DNA of 40,668 bases from Treponema sp. Lineage in GTDB: Bacteria > Spirochaetota > Spirochaetia > Treponematales > Treponemataceae. The stretch lies in the NCBI GenBank assembly GCA_024690865.1, contig JAILON010000084.1:1-40668 (forward strand), given 5' to 3'. The stretch's first letter is position 1. The number at the start of each line of letters is the position of its first letter. This document shows, in pieces, positions 32,571-40,522 of this stretch. Below the pieces are notes generated by a model, which made no database searches, was not told the DNA's origin, and saw only the letters and a list, made by a program, of their open reading frames with translations. A program made the position numbers and the translations under genes.

Positions 32571-34501
32571 ACGAATACTCCACTTCCGAACACCTCCGTC
32601 CCGTGGTGTATGTTGACCCGGCGAAGTGCTGCAACTGCCACCGCTGCATCAGCGTCTGCCCCGTCAAGATGTGCAACAATGGAGCGGGCGACCACGTATC
32701 CGTCAACCACGACCTTTGCATCGGCTGCGGCACCTGCATCGAAGCCTGCGTGCACGGGGCCAGGTCGGGAATAGACGATATAGAGGACTTCTTCCATGAC
32801 CTTAAGTCCGGCACGCCCATGGTCGCCATCGTCGCCCCCGCCGTCGCCGTCAATTTCAAGGGCAGGGACCTGGAGCTCAACGGCTGGCTCAAGTCCATCG
32901 GCGTCAAGGCGGTCTTTGACGTGGCATTCGGCGCGGAGCTGACGACAAAGAGCTACGTCGAGCAGATAAAGCGGGAGGACCCGCCGATCATGATTTCGCA
33001 GCCCTGCCCCGCGCTCGTCAGCTTCATCGAAACCTACCGGCCCCAGCTGATTCCATACCTGGCCAAGGGGGACAGCCCCATGGCCCATACGGTCGAATGC
33101 ATCCGCCACTTCTACCCCGCCTACCGCGACTGCAAGATTGCGGCCATCTCCCCCTGCTACGCCAAGCGGCGCGAGTTCGACGAGAACGGGCGGGGCGACT
33201 ACAACGTCACGATGAAGAGCCTGGACATTTACTTCAAGGAACACGGCATAGACCTGTCCTCCTATCCCAAGACACCTTACGACAATCCCCCCGCGGAACG
33301 GGCGGTCCTGTATTCCACCCCCGGCGGCCTCATGCGCACGGCGGAACGCTTCGTCCCGGGCATCTCTGCCCAGACCCGCAAGATAGAGGGACATCCCGCC
33401 GTGTTCGAATACCTTGTCGGACTGGACCGCTCGCTCTCGTCCGGGACAAAGCCCTACTACCGCCTGGTGGACTGCCTGAACTGCGAGAAGGGCTGCAACC
33501 GGGGCGGCGGTACGACGAACGCCAAGATGCCCCTCGACGAGCTGGAAGGGCTGGTGGAAAGCCGCGCCCAGGAAAGGAAGAAACAGTGGAAAACCGGCAG
33601 CGGCAAGGTGAGCATGTTCGCCCTCAGGAAGCTGAACAAGATGCTCAACGCCTACTGGAAGAGCGGCATCTACGAACGCACGTACAAGGACCGCAGTTCG
33701 ACAATGAAAAGGCTCATCAAGACCCCGACCACGGAGCAGCTGCAGGAAATTTACGCCAGCATGGATAAGCACAGCAAGGCCGACCTCTTCGACTGCGGGG
33801 CCTGCGGCTACAAAGGCTGCGAGCAGATGGCCGTCGCCATCTTCAACGGGCTCAACCGCAGGGAGAACTGCCACTACTACGTCCAGCACATCGCAAACCA
33901 GGACCACGAGAAGGAGATCCGGGAAGCCGTCAACAGCATCACCGAGGCCGTGCGCTCCGGCAGCGAGGCACTGAAGAGCAACGTGCACGACCTGCAGGAA
34001 ATCAGGAACATGAACACGCTCACGCTCGACGGAATCAAGGACCTGCACAAGAAGGTGGACGGCATATGGGACATCGTGGGCATCATCAACACCGTCGCCG
34101 ACCAGACCAAGATCATCGCCTTCAATGCAGAACTCGAGGCCTCCAGCTCCGGCGAGGCGGGCAAGAACTTCCATATCGTCGCAACCGAAATCCGCCGCCT
34201 GTCGGACACGATAATCGACAGCATCAAGGACATCAAGACCGTCATCGACGAAATACAGAAGGCGTCCGACCGCCTCATCCTGAACAGCGAGAAGGGAACC
34301 CGGCAGATAGACACGAGCTGGGAGAACGCGAAGTCGCTTGAGCAGGGCTTCGGGAGCATCATGGCCTCTTCCGGGGAAAGCGGCGAAGGCACTGATGAAA
34401 TCCGGGAGTACGCGGGGCAGCTGGCCGCTTCGGGCAACAAGATATCCTCCTCCCTCCAGAAGATTGCGCAGGGCATCCAGAAATTCTCCCGGCCCACGTG
34501 A
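32567..34501 (+). CDS. Soluble [FeFe]-hydrogenase-like chemoreceptor (paralog 1)
   Basis: The 644-residue protein has no signal or membrane segment. Residues 21-61 hold two 4Fe-4S ferredoxin motifs (C21/C24/C27/C31 and C51/C54/C57/C61). Residues ~85-330 are the hydrogenase large-subunit domain: C147 in SQPCPAL (motif L1), C197 in SPCYAK (L2), and C306/C310 in [11 protein letters not shown] (L3), so all four H-cluster-type cysteines are kept. The proton-relay cysteine that normally precedes C147 is proline. A C-x2-C-x4-C-x16-C iron-sulphur motif follows (C410, C413, C418, C435). The C-terminal coil has an MCP-like tip (IIAFNAELEASSSGEAGKNF...), degenerate and followed by only a short coil. I infer a hydrogen or redox sensor rather than an enzyme. 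Shine-Dalgarno AGGTG is 6 bases from the ATG. Confidence 0.85.
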   Translation: MNEYSTSEHLRPVVYVDPAKCCNCHRCISVCPVKMCNNGAGDHVSVNHDLCIGCGTCIEACVHGARSGIDDIEDFFHDLKSGTPMVAIVAPAVAVNFKGRDLELNGWLKSIGVKAVFDVAFGAELTTKSYVEQIKREDPPIMISQPCPALVSFIETYRPQLIPYLAKGDSPMAHTVECIRHFYPAYRDCKIAAISPCYAKRREFDENGRGDYNVTMKSLDIYFKEHGIDLSSYPKTPYDNPPAERAVLYSTPGGLMRTAERFVPGISAQTRKIEGHPAVFEYLVGLDRSLSSGTKPYYRLVDCLNCEKGCNRGGGTTNAKMPLDELEGLVESRAQERKKQWKTGSGKVSMFALRKLNKMLNAYWKSGIYERTYKDRSSTMKRLIKTPTTEQLQEIYASMDKHSKADLFDCGACGYKGCEQMAVAIFNGLNRRENCHYYVQHIANQDHEKEIREAVNSITEAVRSGSEALKSNVHDLQEIRNMNTLTLDGIKDLHKKVDGIWDIVGIINTVADQTKIIAFNAELEASSSGEAGKNFHIVATEIRRLSDTIIDSIKDIKTVIDEIQKASDRLILNSEKGTRQIDTSWENAKSLEQGFGSIMASSGESGEGTDEIREYAGQLAASGNKISSSLQKIAQGIQKFSRPT

Positions 34502-34785
34502 GGCGGTTCTTGGGGACAAGGCGGCACAAGCGCATCGCGGGGCGGCGGACGTGGGGACATACTGGTCCGGCAGGCGATACGTCATCGCGGGGTCAAGAGG
34601 CACAGAAACATCGTGCACCGGGATGCAAAGTCATCGCAAGACGGTGGCAACCGACCGCTTCGGGCAGCCCTGCCTGCATCCCCCTGTCCGTCACGCCCAC
34701 CTGTGCAACTGCATCCCTTGCCCCACCATGCCATCCCTGTCAACCTGTCCGTCGCGCCCGCCCACAAAGGTAGGCACAGCAAGCT
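34502..34785. other. Gene-free spacer between the two chemoreceptor genes
   Basis: About 280 bases with no gene, terminator or obvious repeat that I can support. It has scattered CATCGCGGGG and CATCGCA words only. The promoter of the second gene follows. Confidence 0.5.
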
Positions 34786-34813
34786 TGCTTTTTCTTAAAA
34801 GGGTGCTATAATT
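34786..34813 (+). promoter_or_regulatory. Promoter of the second hydrogenase-like chemoreceptor
   Basis: TTGCTT (34786-34791), 16 bases, TATAAT (34808-34813) with an extended TGC. Spacer and boxes nearly match those at 32429, so the promoter was probably duplicated with the gene or both respond to the same factor. Confidence 0.75.
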
Positions 34814-34818
34814 ATCCT

Positions 34819-34838
34819 TACGGCTCCTGGGCCGTAAC
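34819..34838 (+). promoter_or_regulatory. Hairpin at the 5' end of the second chemoreceptor mRNA
   Basis: TTACGGC-TCCTGG-GCCGTAA forms a perfect 7-bp stem starting at about the predicted transcription start, some 28 bases before the start codon. It could stabilise the 5' end or regulate translation. The first paralog has no such hairpin. Confidence 0.5.
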
Positions 34839-34865
34839 TTTTGTGGCTTTTCAGGTGAATGACTT

Positions 34866-36959
34866 ATGAACGAATACTCCAATGCTGAACATCTCCGCCC
34901 GGTGGTGAGCGTTGATCCGGCGAAGTGCTGCAACTGCCACCGTTGCATTGCCGTCTGCCCCGTCAAGATGTGCAACAACGGGTCTGGTGACCACGTGTCC
35001 GTCAACCACGACCTCTGCATCGGCTGCGGAACCTGCATCGACGCATGCGTGCACGGCGCCAGGCAAGGAATCGACGACATGGAGGCCTTCTTCCGCGACC
35101 TCAAGTCCGGCACCCCCATGGTCGCCATCGTCGCCCCCGCCGTCGCCGTCAACTTCGCGGGAAAGGACCTGGAGCTGAACGGCTGGCTCAAGTCCATCGG
35201 CATAAAGGCCGTTTTCGACGTGGCATTCGGCGCAGAGCTGACGACCAAGAGCTATGTCGAACAGATAAAGCGGGAAAACCCTACAATCATGATTTCACAG
35301 CCCTGCCCCGCGCTCGTCAGCTTCATAGAGATTTACCGGCCACAGCTGATTCAGCACCTGGCCAAAGCGGACAGCCCTATGGCCCACACGGTCGAATGCA
35401 TCCGCAACTTCTACCCCGCATACAAGGACTGCAAGATAGCGGTCATCTCCCCCTGCTTCGCCAAGCGGCGCGAGTTCGACGAGAACGGAAGGGGCGACTA
35501 CAACGTCACGATGAAGAACCTGGACATCTGGTTCAAACAGAACAACGTCAACCTCTCCTCCTTCCCGAAAGTGAAATACGAGAACCCCCTCGCCGAGCGG
35601 GCGGTCCTCTACTCCACGCCGGGCGGCCTCATGCGCACTGCGGAACGCTTCGTCCCCGGCATCTCCGCCAAGACCCGCAAGATAGAGGGGCAGCCCGCCG
35701 TCTTCGAGTACCTGTCCGGCCTGGACCGTTCGCTGTCGTCCGGAGTCAAGCCCTACTACCGCCTGGTGGACTGCCTGAACTGCGAGAAGGGCTGCAACCG
35801 GGGCGGCGGCACGACGAACAACAGGATGCCCCTGGACGAACTTGAGGAACTGGTGGAACGGAGGGCCTACGACCGGCAGGAACAGTGGAAGACCACGGGC
35901 TACAAGCAGAGCAAGACCGCGCTCAAGAAGCTGGAAAAGACCGTGGACGCCTACTGGAAGCCCGGCATCTACGAGCGCAAGTACAACGACCGCAGCGCGG
36001 CGACGCGGAAGTTCATCAAGACCCCGACCAAAGAGGAGCTGCAGCAGATTTTCGACAGCATGGAGAAGCACACCAAGGAGGACATGTACGACTGCGGAGC
36101 GTGCGGCTACACCGGATGCGAGCAGATGGCCGTCGCCATCTTCAACGGGCTCAACAGCAGGAAAAACTGCCACCACTACGTCCTCTACCTGGCGAACCAG
36201 GACCACGAGAAGAAGATTCACGATGCCGTCAACGAGATAACCGGCGAGAGCGTCAAGCTCTTGGAAGGAACCCGCGCAGGCGTGGAAAGCCTGAACAACG
36301 TCACCGGCAGGATGGTCAAGGACGTGGCCTCATCCTCCGCCTCTATCGAAGAGATGGTCAGCAACATCACGTCCATCAACAACATCGTGGACAAGAACTT
36401 CCAGATAGTCAACGAACTGGAGGAAGCGACGAAGGGCGGCCGGATCAAGCTGACCGAGGTGGACAAGCTGGTCGGCGCGATAGAAAAGGAATCCAGCTCC
36501 CTCATGGAGATGAGCGGAGCCATCCAGAAAATCGCAAGCCAGACCAACCTGCTCGCCATGAACGCCGCCATCGAGGCCGCCCATGCGGGTGACTTCGGCG
36601 CAGGATTCTCGGTCGTCGCGGACGAAATCCGCAACCTCGCCGAGGACTCGGGCAGCGAGGCCAAGAAGATAAGCGACGTCCTCAAGAAGATAAAGGTCAT
36701 GGTGGACGGTGCCTACAGCAAGTCCAGCGAAGTGAGCCACGACTTCGAGAACGTCGTCACCCTGATGGAAAACGTCAAGGAACACGAGATGGAAGTCAAG
36801 AGCTCCATGCAGGAGCAGAGCGAGGGCAACAAGCATCTGCTCCACAGCCTGGAGCAGATGAAGGAAGGCACCAGCGCCGTTCAGGACGCAGCCGAGGACC
36901 TGAACCGCAACACGCGGAACGTCATCGCCGCCGTGGAGAACATCGGCCGGGGCAAGTAG
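34866..36959 (+). CDS. Soluble [FeFe]-hydrogenase-like chemoreceptor (paralog 2)
   Basis: The 697-residue protein is closely similar to paralog 1 over the first ~450 residues, with the same numbering: ferredoxin cysteines 21-31 and 51-61, hydrogenase cysteines C147, C197, C306 and C310, and the C410/C413/C418/C435 iron-sulphur motif. The relay position before C147 is again proline. The C-terminal ~240 residues differ: a full cytoplasmic chemoreceptor coiled coil with a canonical tip, [20 protein letters not shown] (562-581) and [10 protein letters not shown]. This should bind CheW/CheA. I infer a cytoplasmic receptor that couples hydrogen or redox state to motility. Shine-Dalgarno AGGTGA is about 9 bases upstream. 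The gene ends about 180 bases before the convergent MerR gene. Confidence 0.9.
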   Translation: MNEYSNAEHLRPVVSVDPAKCCNCHRCIAVCPVKMCNNGSGDHVSVNHDLCIGCGTCIDACVHGARQGIDDMEAFFRDLKSGTPMVAIVAPAVAVNFAGKDLELNGWLKSIGIKAVFDVAFGAELTTKSYVEQIKRENPTIMISQPCPALVSFIEIYRPQLIQHLAKADSPMAHTVECIRNFYPAYKDCKIAVISPCFAKRREFDENGRGDYNVTMKNLDIWFKQNNVNLSSFPKVKYENPLAERAVLYSTPGGLMRTAERFVPGISAKTRKIEGQPAVFEYLSGLDRSLSSGVKPYYRLVDCLNCEKGCNRGGGTTNNRMPLDELEELVERRAYDRQEQWKTTGYKQSKTALKKLEKTVDAYWKPGIYERKYNDRSAATRKFIKTPTKEELQQIFDSMEKHTKEDMYDCGACGYTGCEQMAVAIFNGLNSRKNCHHYVLYLANQDHEKKIHDAVNEITGESVKLLEGTRAGVESLNNVTGRMVKDVASSSASIEEMVSNITSINNIVDKNFQIVNELEEATKGGRIKLTEVDKLVGAIEKESSSLMEMSGAIQKIASQTNLLAMNAAIEAAHAGDFGAGFSVVADEIRNLAEDSGSEAKKISDVLKKIKVMVDGAYSKSSEVSHDFENVVTLMENVKEHEMEVKSSMQEQSEGNKHLLHSLEQMKEGTSAVQDAAEDLNRNTRNVIAAVENIGRGK

Positions 36960-37136
36960 GGCCGCGGCATTCCGTCCGTGCCGGAAGGCTGTCCCGCAGA
37001 GGGGAACGGCCCACGGCCTTGGAGGTGTTCAGTACCCGCCGGACGTCGGCGGCAATCCCGATGCCCGCAGATCGCCGCCAGGGTCGTACGCGGCTCAGTT
37101 GGGGTCGCACGCGGTTCAGCCAGGGCCGTACACGGC

Positions 37137-37898
37137 TCAGCCGGGGAGCGGGTAGTACACGTCCACCGACATATCCCTGTTGTAGACTTCGATCACGGTA
37201 TCCGCAAGGGCGATATCGTGTTCCTCCGCATACTTCCGCATGAGCACATGCGCCTCCCCCGTTTTTGAGAAGCCACCCCGGAAAACAAGGTGCAGGCACT
37301 TCTCCTCGCGGATTCCGATGACGCCCTCCCCGTCCGGCCCGGAAACCGGGAGGCAGGTCCGCATGGAAAAAGATTCTTCATCCGCCAGCCCCGTATAGAT
37401 GACGAAATGACTTCCGGTGACGGTACGCCCTTCCCGGGCCGCCTTTTCGTACAGCCTGCCGACCGACATGCCGAGCACTTCCCTCCCGACGTTCTCATCG
37501 ACGTACAGGCAGGCCTTCCGCTCGAATCCCCGGATATCCGGCATACATTCACCGGGTTTGCCCCCCTTCGTGCCGGGACCTTTGTCCGCGGGACTGTCCG
37601 CACTGGCCGCCAGCTCCTTCATGGCCCTGACCTGCTCGCTCATCTCCCGTATCCTGCCCCTGACGAGCTTGTCCTCGCTGGCCCTCCCGTCGAGCACCTG
37701 ACGTATCTCAAAGAGCGAGAGCCCTATGCCCCTGAGCCGCTTTATCCGCTCAAGGACCGCAAGCTGTTCCTCCGCGTAATAATGGTAGCCGTTTTCCTCG
37801 TTCTGATACGCGGGAACGAGCAGCCCCTCTTCATGATACAGGCGCAAGGCTTTCCTGCCCACCTTGCCCATCACCGCAAACTGTCCCCTTGAATACAT
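37137..37898 (-). CDS. MerR-family regulator with GyrI-like effector domain
   Basis: The 253-residue product begins with a MerR winged helix (FAVMGKVGRKALRLYHEEGLL, NGYHYYAEEQLAVLERIKRLRGIGLSL), then a short coil. Residues ~125-253 resemble the GyrI/BmrR-C effector-binding domain (CLPVSGPDGEGVIGIREEKCLHLVFRGGFSKTGEAHVLMRKYAEEH). Such regulators respond to small hydrophobic or amphipathic ligands. The start is ATG 37898, whose A is the last base of the creatininase stop codon (TGATG), with AGGAGG upstream, so the pair is translationally coupled. A GTG one codon earlier is possible. It probably controls its own operon, perhaps through the inverted repeats upstream of 38767. Confidence 0.85.
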   Translation of the reverse strand: MYSRGQFAVMGKVGRKALRLYHEEGLLVPAYQNEENGYHYYAEEQLAVLERIKRLRGIGLSLFEIRQVLDGRASEDKLVRGRIREMSEQVRAMKELAASADSPADKGPGTKGGKPGECMPDIRGFERKACLYVDENVGREVLGMSVGRLYEKAAREGRTVTGSHFVIYTGLADEESFSMRTCLPVSGPDGEGVIGIREEKCLHLVFRGGFSKTGEAHVLMRKYAEEHDIALADTVIEVYNRDMSVDVYYPLPG

Positions 37899-38767
37899 CA
37901 CCTGCCCTCCTTGCTCCGCCTCACGCGACCGAACACCCCCAGGAATCCCAGGTGGAGCGGAAGAATCCGGTACAAGGGGTAGCGCGCATACTTCTGGTAA
38001 CCGCTCCGTCTATAAAAGCATACCACCGCATCGCAGAGCGAATCAATACAATTCCCGTTCAGCTGCCTGCCGAGTTCCGCAGTCGCGAACCGGGGAGAAC
38101 CGATATGCCCGTATACCCCCATTGCCGCAAGCTGCCTCTTCCTGAAAATCATATCCCTGTCCGATATCCCCGTGTCGGGCAGCTGCCGGTAGCCGTCACG
38201 GACATACCCGCCGTCCATATCCAGCAGGCAGGAGCTTTCGACCCAGCCCGCGTGGTAGTCATCCGCATGCTCCTGCATGACGCGCTCCACCGCTTCCGCC
38301 TGCCCGGTTCCCGCCCCCATGAAAATCGGACCCATCGGGGCTATTACACGGACCCCGTATTTACGGTTCACCTTCCTGACCGCCTTCTCGACGGCAATCT
38401 GATGCTGGGGATCCGCATGGGAAGCAATGACGACGATATGCCTGAATCCCATGCAGCACAGGCTTTCAAGGATTCCCCGGGCGACCTCGCAGGTCGTCCG
38501 CATCGTAAAATGAACCGACCCGTAGAACTCGGTGACCGATGCTGCCGCGACCGGAAACGCCGGGAGGTAGTAGCACCCGGCATCCAAGGCAGCCTCCACT
38601 TTTGCCATCGCGCCCCTGCACCAGTGCTCGCCTTCCAGCAAGTCCGTCGCAAGCGGCAGGCAGCACCCGTGCTCCTCAATCGGGGCGAGCACGACAAAGA
38701 CGATGCTCCTGTCCTTGTCGAGCGCCCGGACTTCCTTCCATGTCAGCAGGCTCAAGTCCTTCATCAT
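37898..38767 (-). CDS. Creatininase-family amidohydrolase-like protein
   Basis: The 289-residue product shows the creatininase-fold metal site APIEEHGCCLPLATDLLEGE (Glu, His, Asp ligands) and a late HAGWVESS motif (normally HAGExETS). The usual GHGGN-type loop is altered to ASHADPQH, so the catalytic details may differ. Members hydrolyse creatinine or act on cofactor precursors (mycofactocin MftE, FAPy deformylase ArfB); no such pathway genes are nearby, so the substrate is unknown. The last ~40 residues are basic and hydrophobic (YRILPLHLGFLGVFGRVRR). The start at 38767 has a GGAGG site; the longer frame to 38932 runs through palindromic repeats and is rejected. It is coupled to the MerR gene. 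Confidence 0.8.
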   Translation of the reverse strand: MMKDLSLLTWKEVRALDKDRSIVFVVLAPIEEHGCCLPLATDLLEGEHWCRGAMAKVEAALDAGCYYLPAFPVAAASVTEFYGSVHFTMRTTCEVARGILESLCCMGFRHIVVIASHADPQHQIAVEKAVRKVNRKYGVRVIAPMGPIFMGAGTGQAEAVERVMQEHADDYHAGWVESSCLLDMDGGYVRDGYRQLPDTGISDRDMIFRKRQLAAMGVYGHIGSPRFATAELGRQLNGNCIDSLCDAVVCFYRRSGYQKYARYPLYRILPLHLGFLGVFGRVRRSKEGR

Positions 38768-38802
38768 TTGTCCTCCGTTTTGTCTTTTGGACACATATAA
38801 AA

Positions 38803-38930
38803 CAGTTTCAAACGCCCAGACGGGCTTTTGAAACTGATCAAAATTCACCCCAAGAACCGCAAGTGGTGCGTAGCACCGCTGAGGTTCTTGCAAGCTTGTT
38901 TCAAAAGCAACCGACTTTTGAAACAAACAC
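38803..38930. repeat. Cluster of three nested inverted repeats with a GTTTCAAA motif
   Basis: CAGTTTCAAA-CGCCCAGACGGGCT-TTTGAAACTG (38803-38836), with an inner GCCC/GGGC stem; then AAGAACC...GGTTCTT (38852-38889) enclosing GGTGC/GCACC; then TTGTTTCAAAAG-CAACCGA-CTTTTGAAACAA (38896-38926), a perfect 12-bp stem. It lies just upstream of the creatininase-MerR operon. It may be a miniature element, operators, or a structured leader. From 38931 to 39055 I see only an imperfect AAAGCC...GGGCTTTTT hairpin near 38936-38970. Confidence 0.8.
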
Positions 38931-39055
38931 ATGATAAAGCCGGCCCTTACGGCCAGGTCAAGGGCTTTTTGAAAAAAAATGCCCCGCCCCGCTCACCACG
39001 GGACAGCAAGCGGGACAGGACGCCGGACCGCTACATCCGGCCCAGGGAATTTCTT

Positions 39056-39850
39056 TTAGATTTCACTCTGAATTATTGAACTACCCCCCTGTATCTTTAT
39101 GACGCCGGAAACGGTGGAGATTGCCTTCTTGCGCTCCTTCTTGCTCCCGTTGAAGGAAGTCCGCAGCGCAATGCAGTAGCTGCCCTCGGCAATGTCGTCC
39201 GGGATGAAGAACTCCAGCCTCCTGGGCCTGTTGCAGGAGAACTGGTCTTCCGCTATCTTCGTCCAGTCCGCCCTGTCAGAGGAGATGTTCCCGTTCGCGT
39301 CGGCGGGACAGAGGTACAGGCCGGAGTCCTCGCCCGCAACCTTGAGCCTGCTGCCGACGAGCCGTACGGCCTTCCCCGCGACAAAGCTGTCCGAAGGAGT
39401 TTCTCCCGGCAGGCGCAGCATCCCGTCAATCTGCGGCTGTCCGTCGTTCACGATGAACTTCGTGATTTTCAGCCCGGAGACAGCTTTCCTCGCCTCCTCC
39501 GTAGGGGAAAAGCGCAACGCGAGTTTCTGCGAGAGGGATGCCGCCGGGTTCTCCCCGTCCACGGTTCCCTCCGGGGCTATGAACATCGTACACAGCCCCA
39601 GCAGGTTCACCGCCTGGCCGCGCCTGATGGCCCGGATGCATTCCTTTTTCAGAAGCCCCGCGGACTTGAGCACGGTGTACTCGTCCAGCCCCCTGTCGCC
39701 GTCCTTGACGCGCGCGGCAAGGTTTGAGATGGTGAGCGTGTCCCGCGGGATGCTCCCGATGAAATTCCTTTTCTCCGTGGAAAAGGGGTTGTTGCGGAGG
39801 GCGATGACAAGCTTGTTGTCTTCGTCCCTAATCTGAAGTGAGTCAGCCAT
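39056..39850 (-). CDS. HU/IHF-like DNA-binding protein with C-terminal Ig-like-type domain (DUF4469 type)
   Basis: The 264-residue product has an N-terminal ~130 residues resembling HU-related DNA-binding domains: TLTISNLAARVKDGDRGLDEYTVLKSAGLLKKECIRAIRRGQAVNLLGLCTMFIAPEG, then ALRFSPTEEARKAVSGL. A C-terminal beta-rich segment (LRLVGSRLKVAGEDSGLYL-like through YCIALRTSFNGSKKERKKAISTVSG) looks like the DUF4469 Ig-like region. Related proteins are common in Bacteroidetes and treponemes; their role is not settled. No signal peptide. The ATG at 39850 follows AAGGAGG; the longer upstream frame runs into 23-bp repeats and is rejected. Confidence 0.75.
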   Translation of the reverse strand: MADSLQIRDEDNKLVIALRNNPFSTEKRNFIGSIPRDTLTISNLAARVKDGDRGLDEYTVLKSAGLLKKECIRAIRRGQAVNLLGLCTMFIAPEGTVDGENPAASLSQKLALRFSPTEEARKAVSGLKITKFIVNDGQPQIDGMLRLPGETPSDSFVAGKAVRLVGSRLKVAGEDSGLYLCPADANGNISSDRADWTKIAEDQFSCNRPRRLEFFIPDDIAEGSYCIALRTSFNGSKKERKKAISTVSGVIKIQGGSSIIQSEI

Positions 39851-40134
39851 AAGTGGCCTCCTTGCATTTCGTCCCGGTCCGGCACACTGGCCGCGCGGGA
39901 CATATTTTGGAGGAGCAGCCGTACGACGTAGGCTTTCGTGCCCCTTCCTTGCACACAATCTACGGCAAGACGGAAGCGTCATTTTGTAGATTGTAGTCCA
40001 CACGCCCACGGGGGCAGGTCCGCATTGCATGGCACGCGGGCATACCGAACATACCGGATGACAGGCCGCAGCAAGACGCATGGCCGCCCGGGCAGCTTGC
40101 CCGCAGGGAAGAACAGATCTGTCGCGGGTATGCA

Positions 40135-40249
40135 GAATGCACATTCTTCGGTCTATGGAATGGACATTCTTCGGTCTATGGAATGGACATTCTTCGGTGT
40201 GCGGAATGGACATTCTTCGGTGTGCGGAATGGACATTCTTCGGTCGCCA
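40135..40249. repeat. Tandem array of five 23-bp units (array 2)
   Basis: Five units starting at 40135, 40158, 40181, 40204 and 40227, each with the same 15-bp core as array 1 (GAATGGACATTCTTC, one change in the first) and 8-bp arms GGTCTATG, GGTGTGCG or GGTCGCCA. It lies between the HU-like gene and the restriction-methylase promoter. The preceding 39851-40134 holds no gene that I can support. Confidence 0.9.
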
Positions 40250-40297
40250 GAATGATCTTCACGGCAGAGCAGGGCGGCGCCCGCCGAGCCGGAATGT

Positions 40298-40326
40298 TTG
40301 ACAGCGGGTGTTGTTTGAAGTAAAAT
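40298..40326 (+). promoter_or_regulatory. Strong sigma70 promoter upstream of hsdM
   Basis: Perfect TTGACA (40298-40303), 17 bases, TAAAAT (40321-40326). The predicted start near 40333 leaves a leader of about 190 bases before hsdM, with possible hairpins (GCCTC...GAGGC at 40341-40363) and a short ORF from ATG 40471 after GGGGAGG. Confidence 0.75.
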
Positions 40327-40522
40327 GAAATGACAGCAAGAAGCCTCCCGAACCGTGAGGCACGGTAGGTGCGCGGCAAGCGGCTTCGTCCACAGGTTCC
40401 CTCCGCGCGGGCTTTGAGCGCGGGCGTACGGAAAGGCTTTTTTGACGGCCGACTACGGAAGGGGAGGGCTATGGGCGGAGGGAACGTTTCCTGCACGGCA
40501 ATATTCAGCAAAGGACAGACAG

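Noticed and set aside
32522..34618. 698-codon reverse frame over chemoreceptor 1
   Set aside because: Shadow; the forward gene carries all cysteine motifs and matches its tandem paralog.
32567..36959. Hydrogen-producing hydrogenase enzymes
   Set aside because: The proton-relay cysteine is proline in both, there are no partner NADH or ferredoxin subunits, and the C-termini are chemoreceptor coils.
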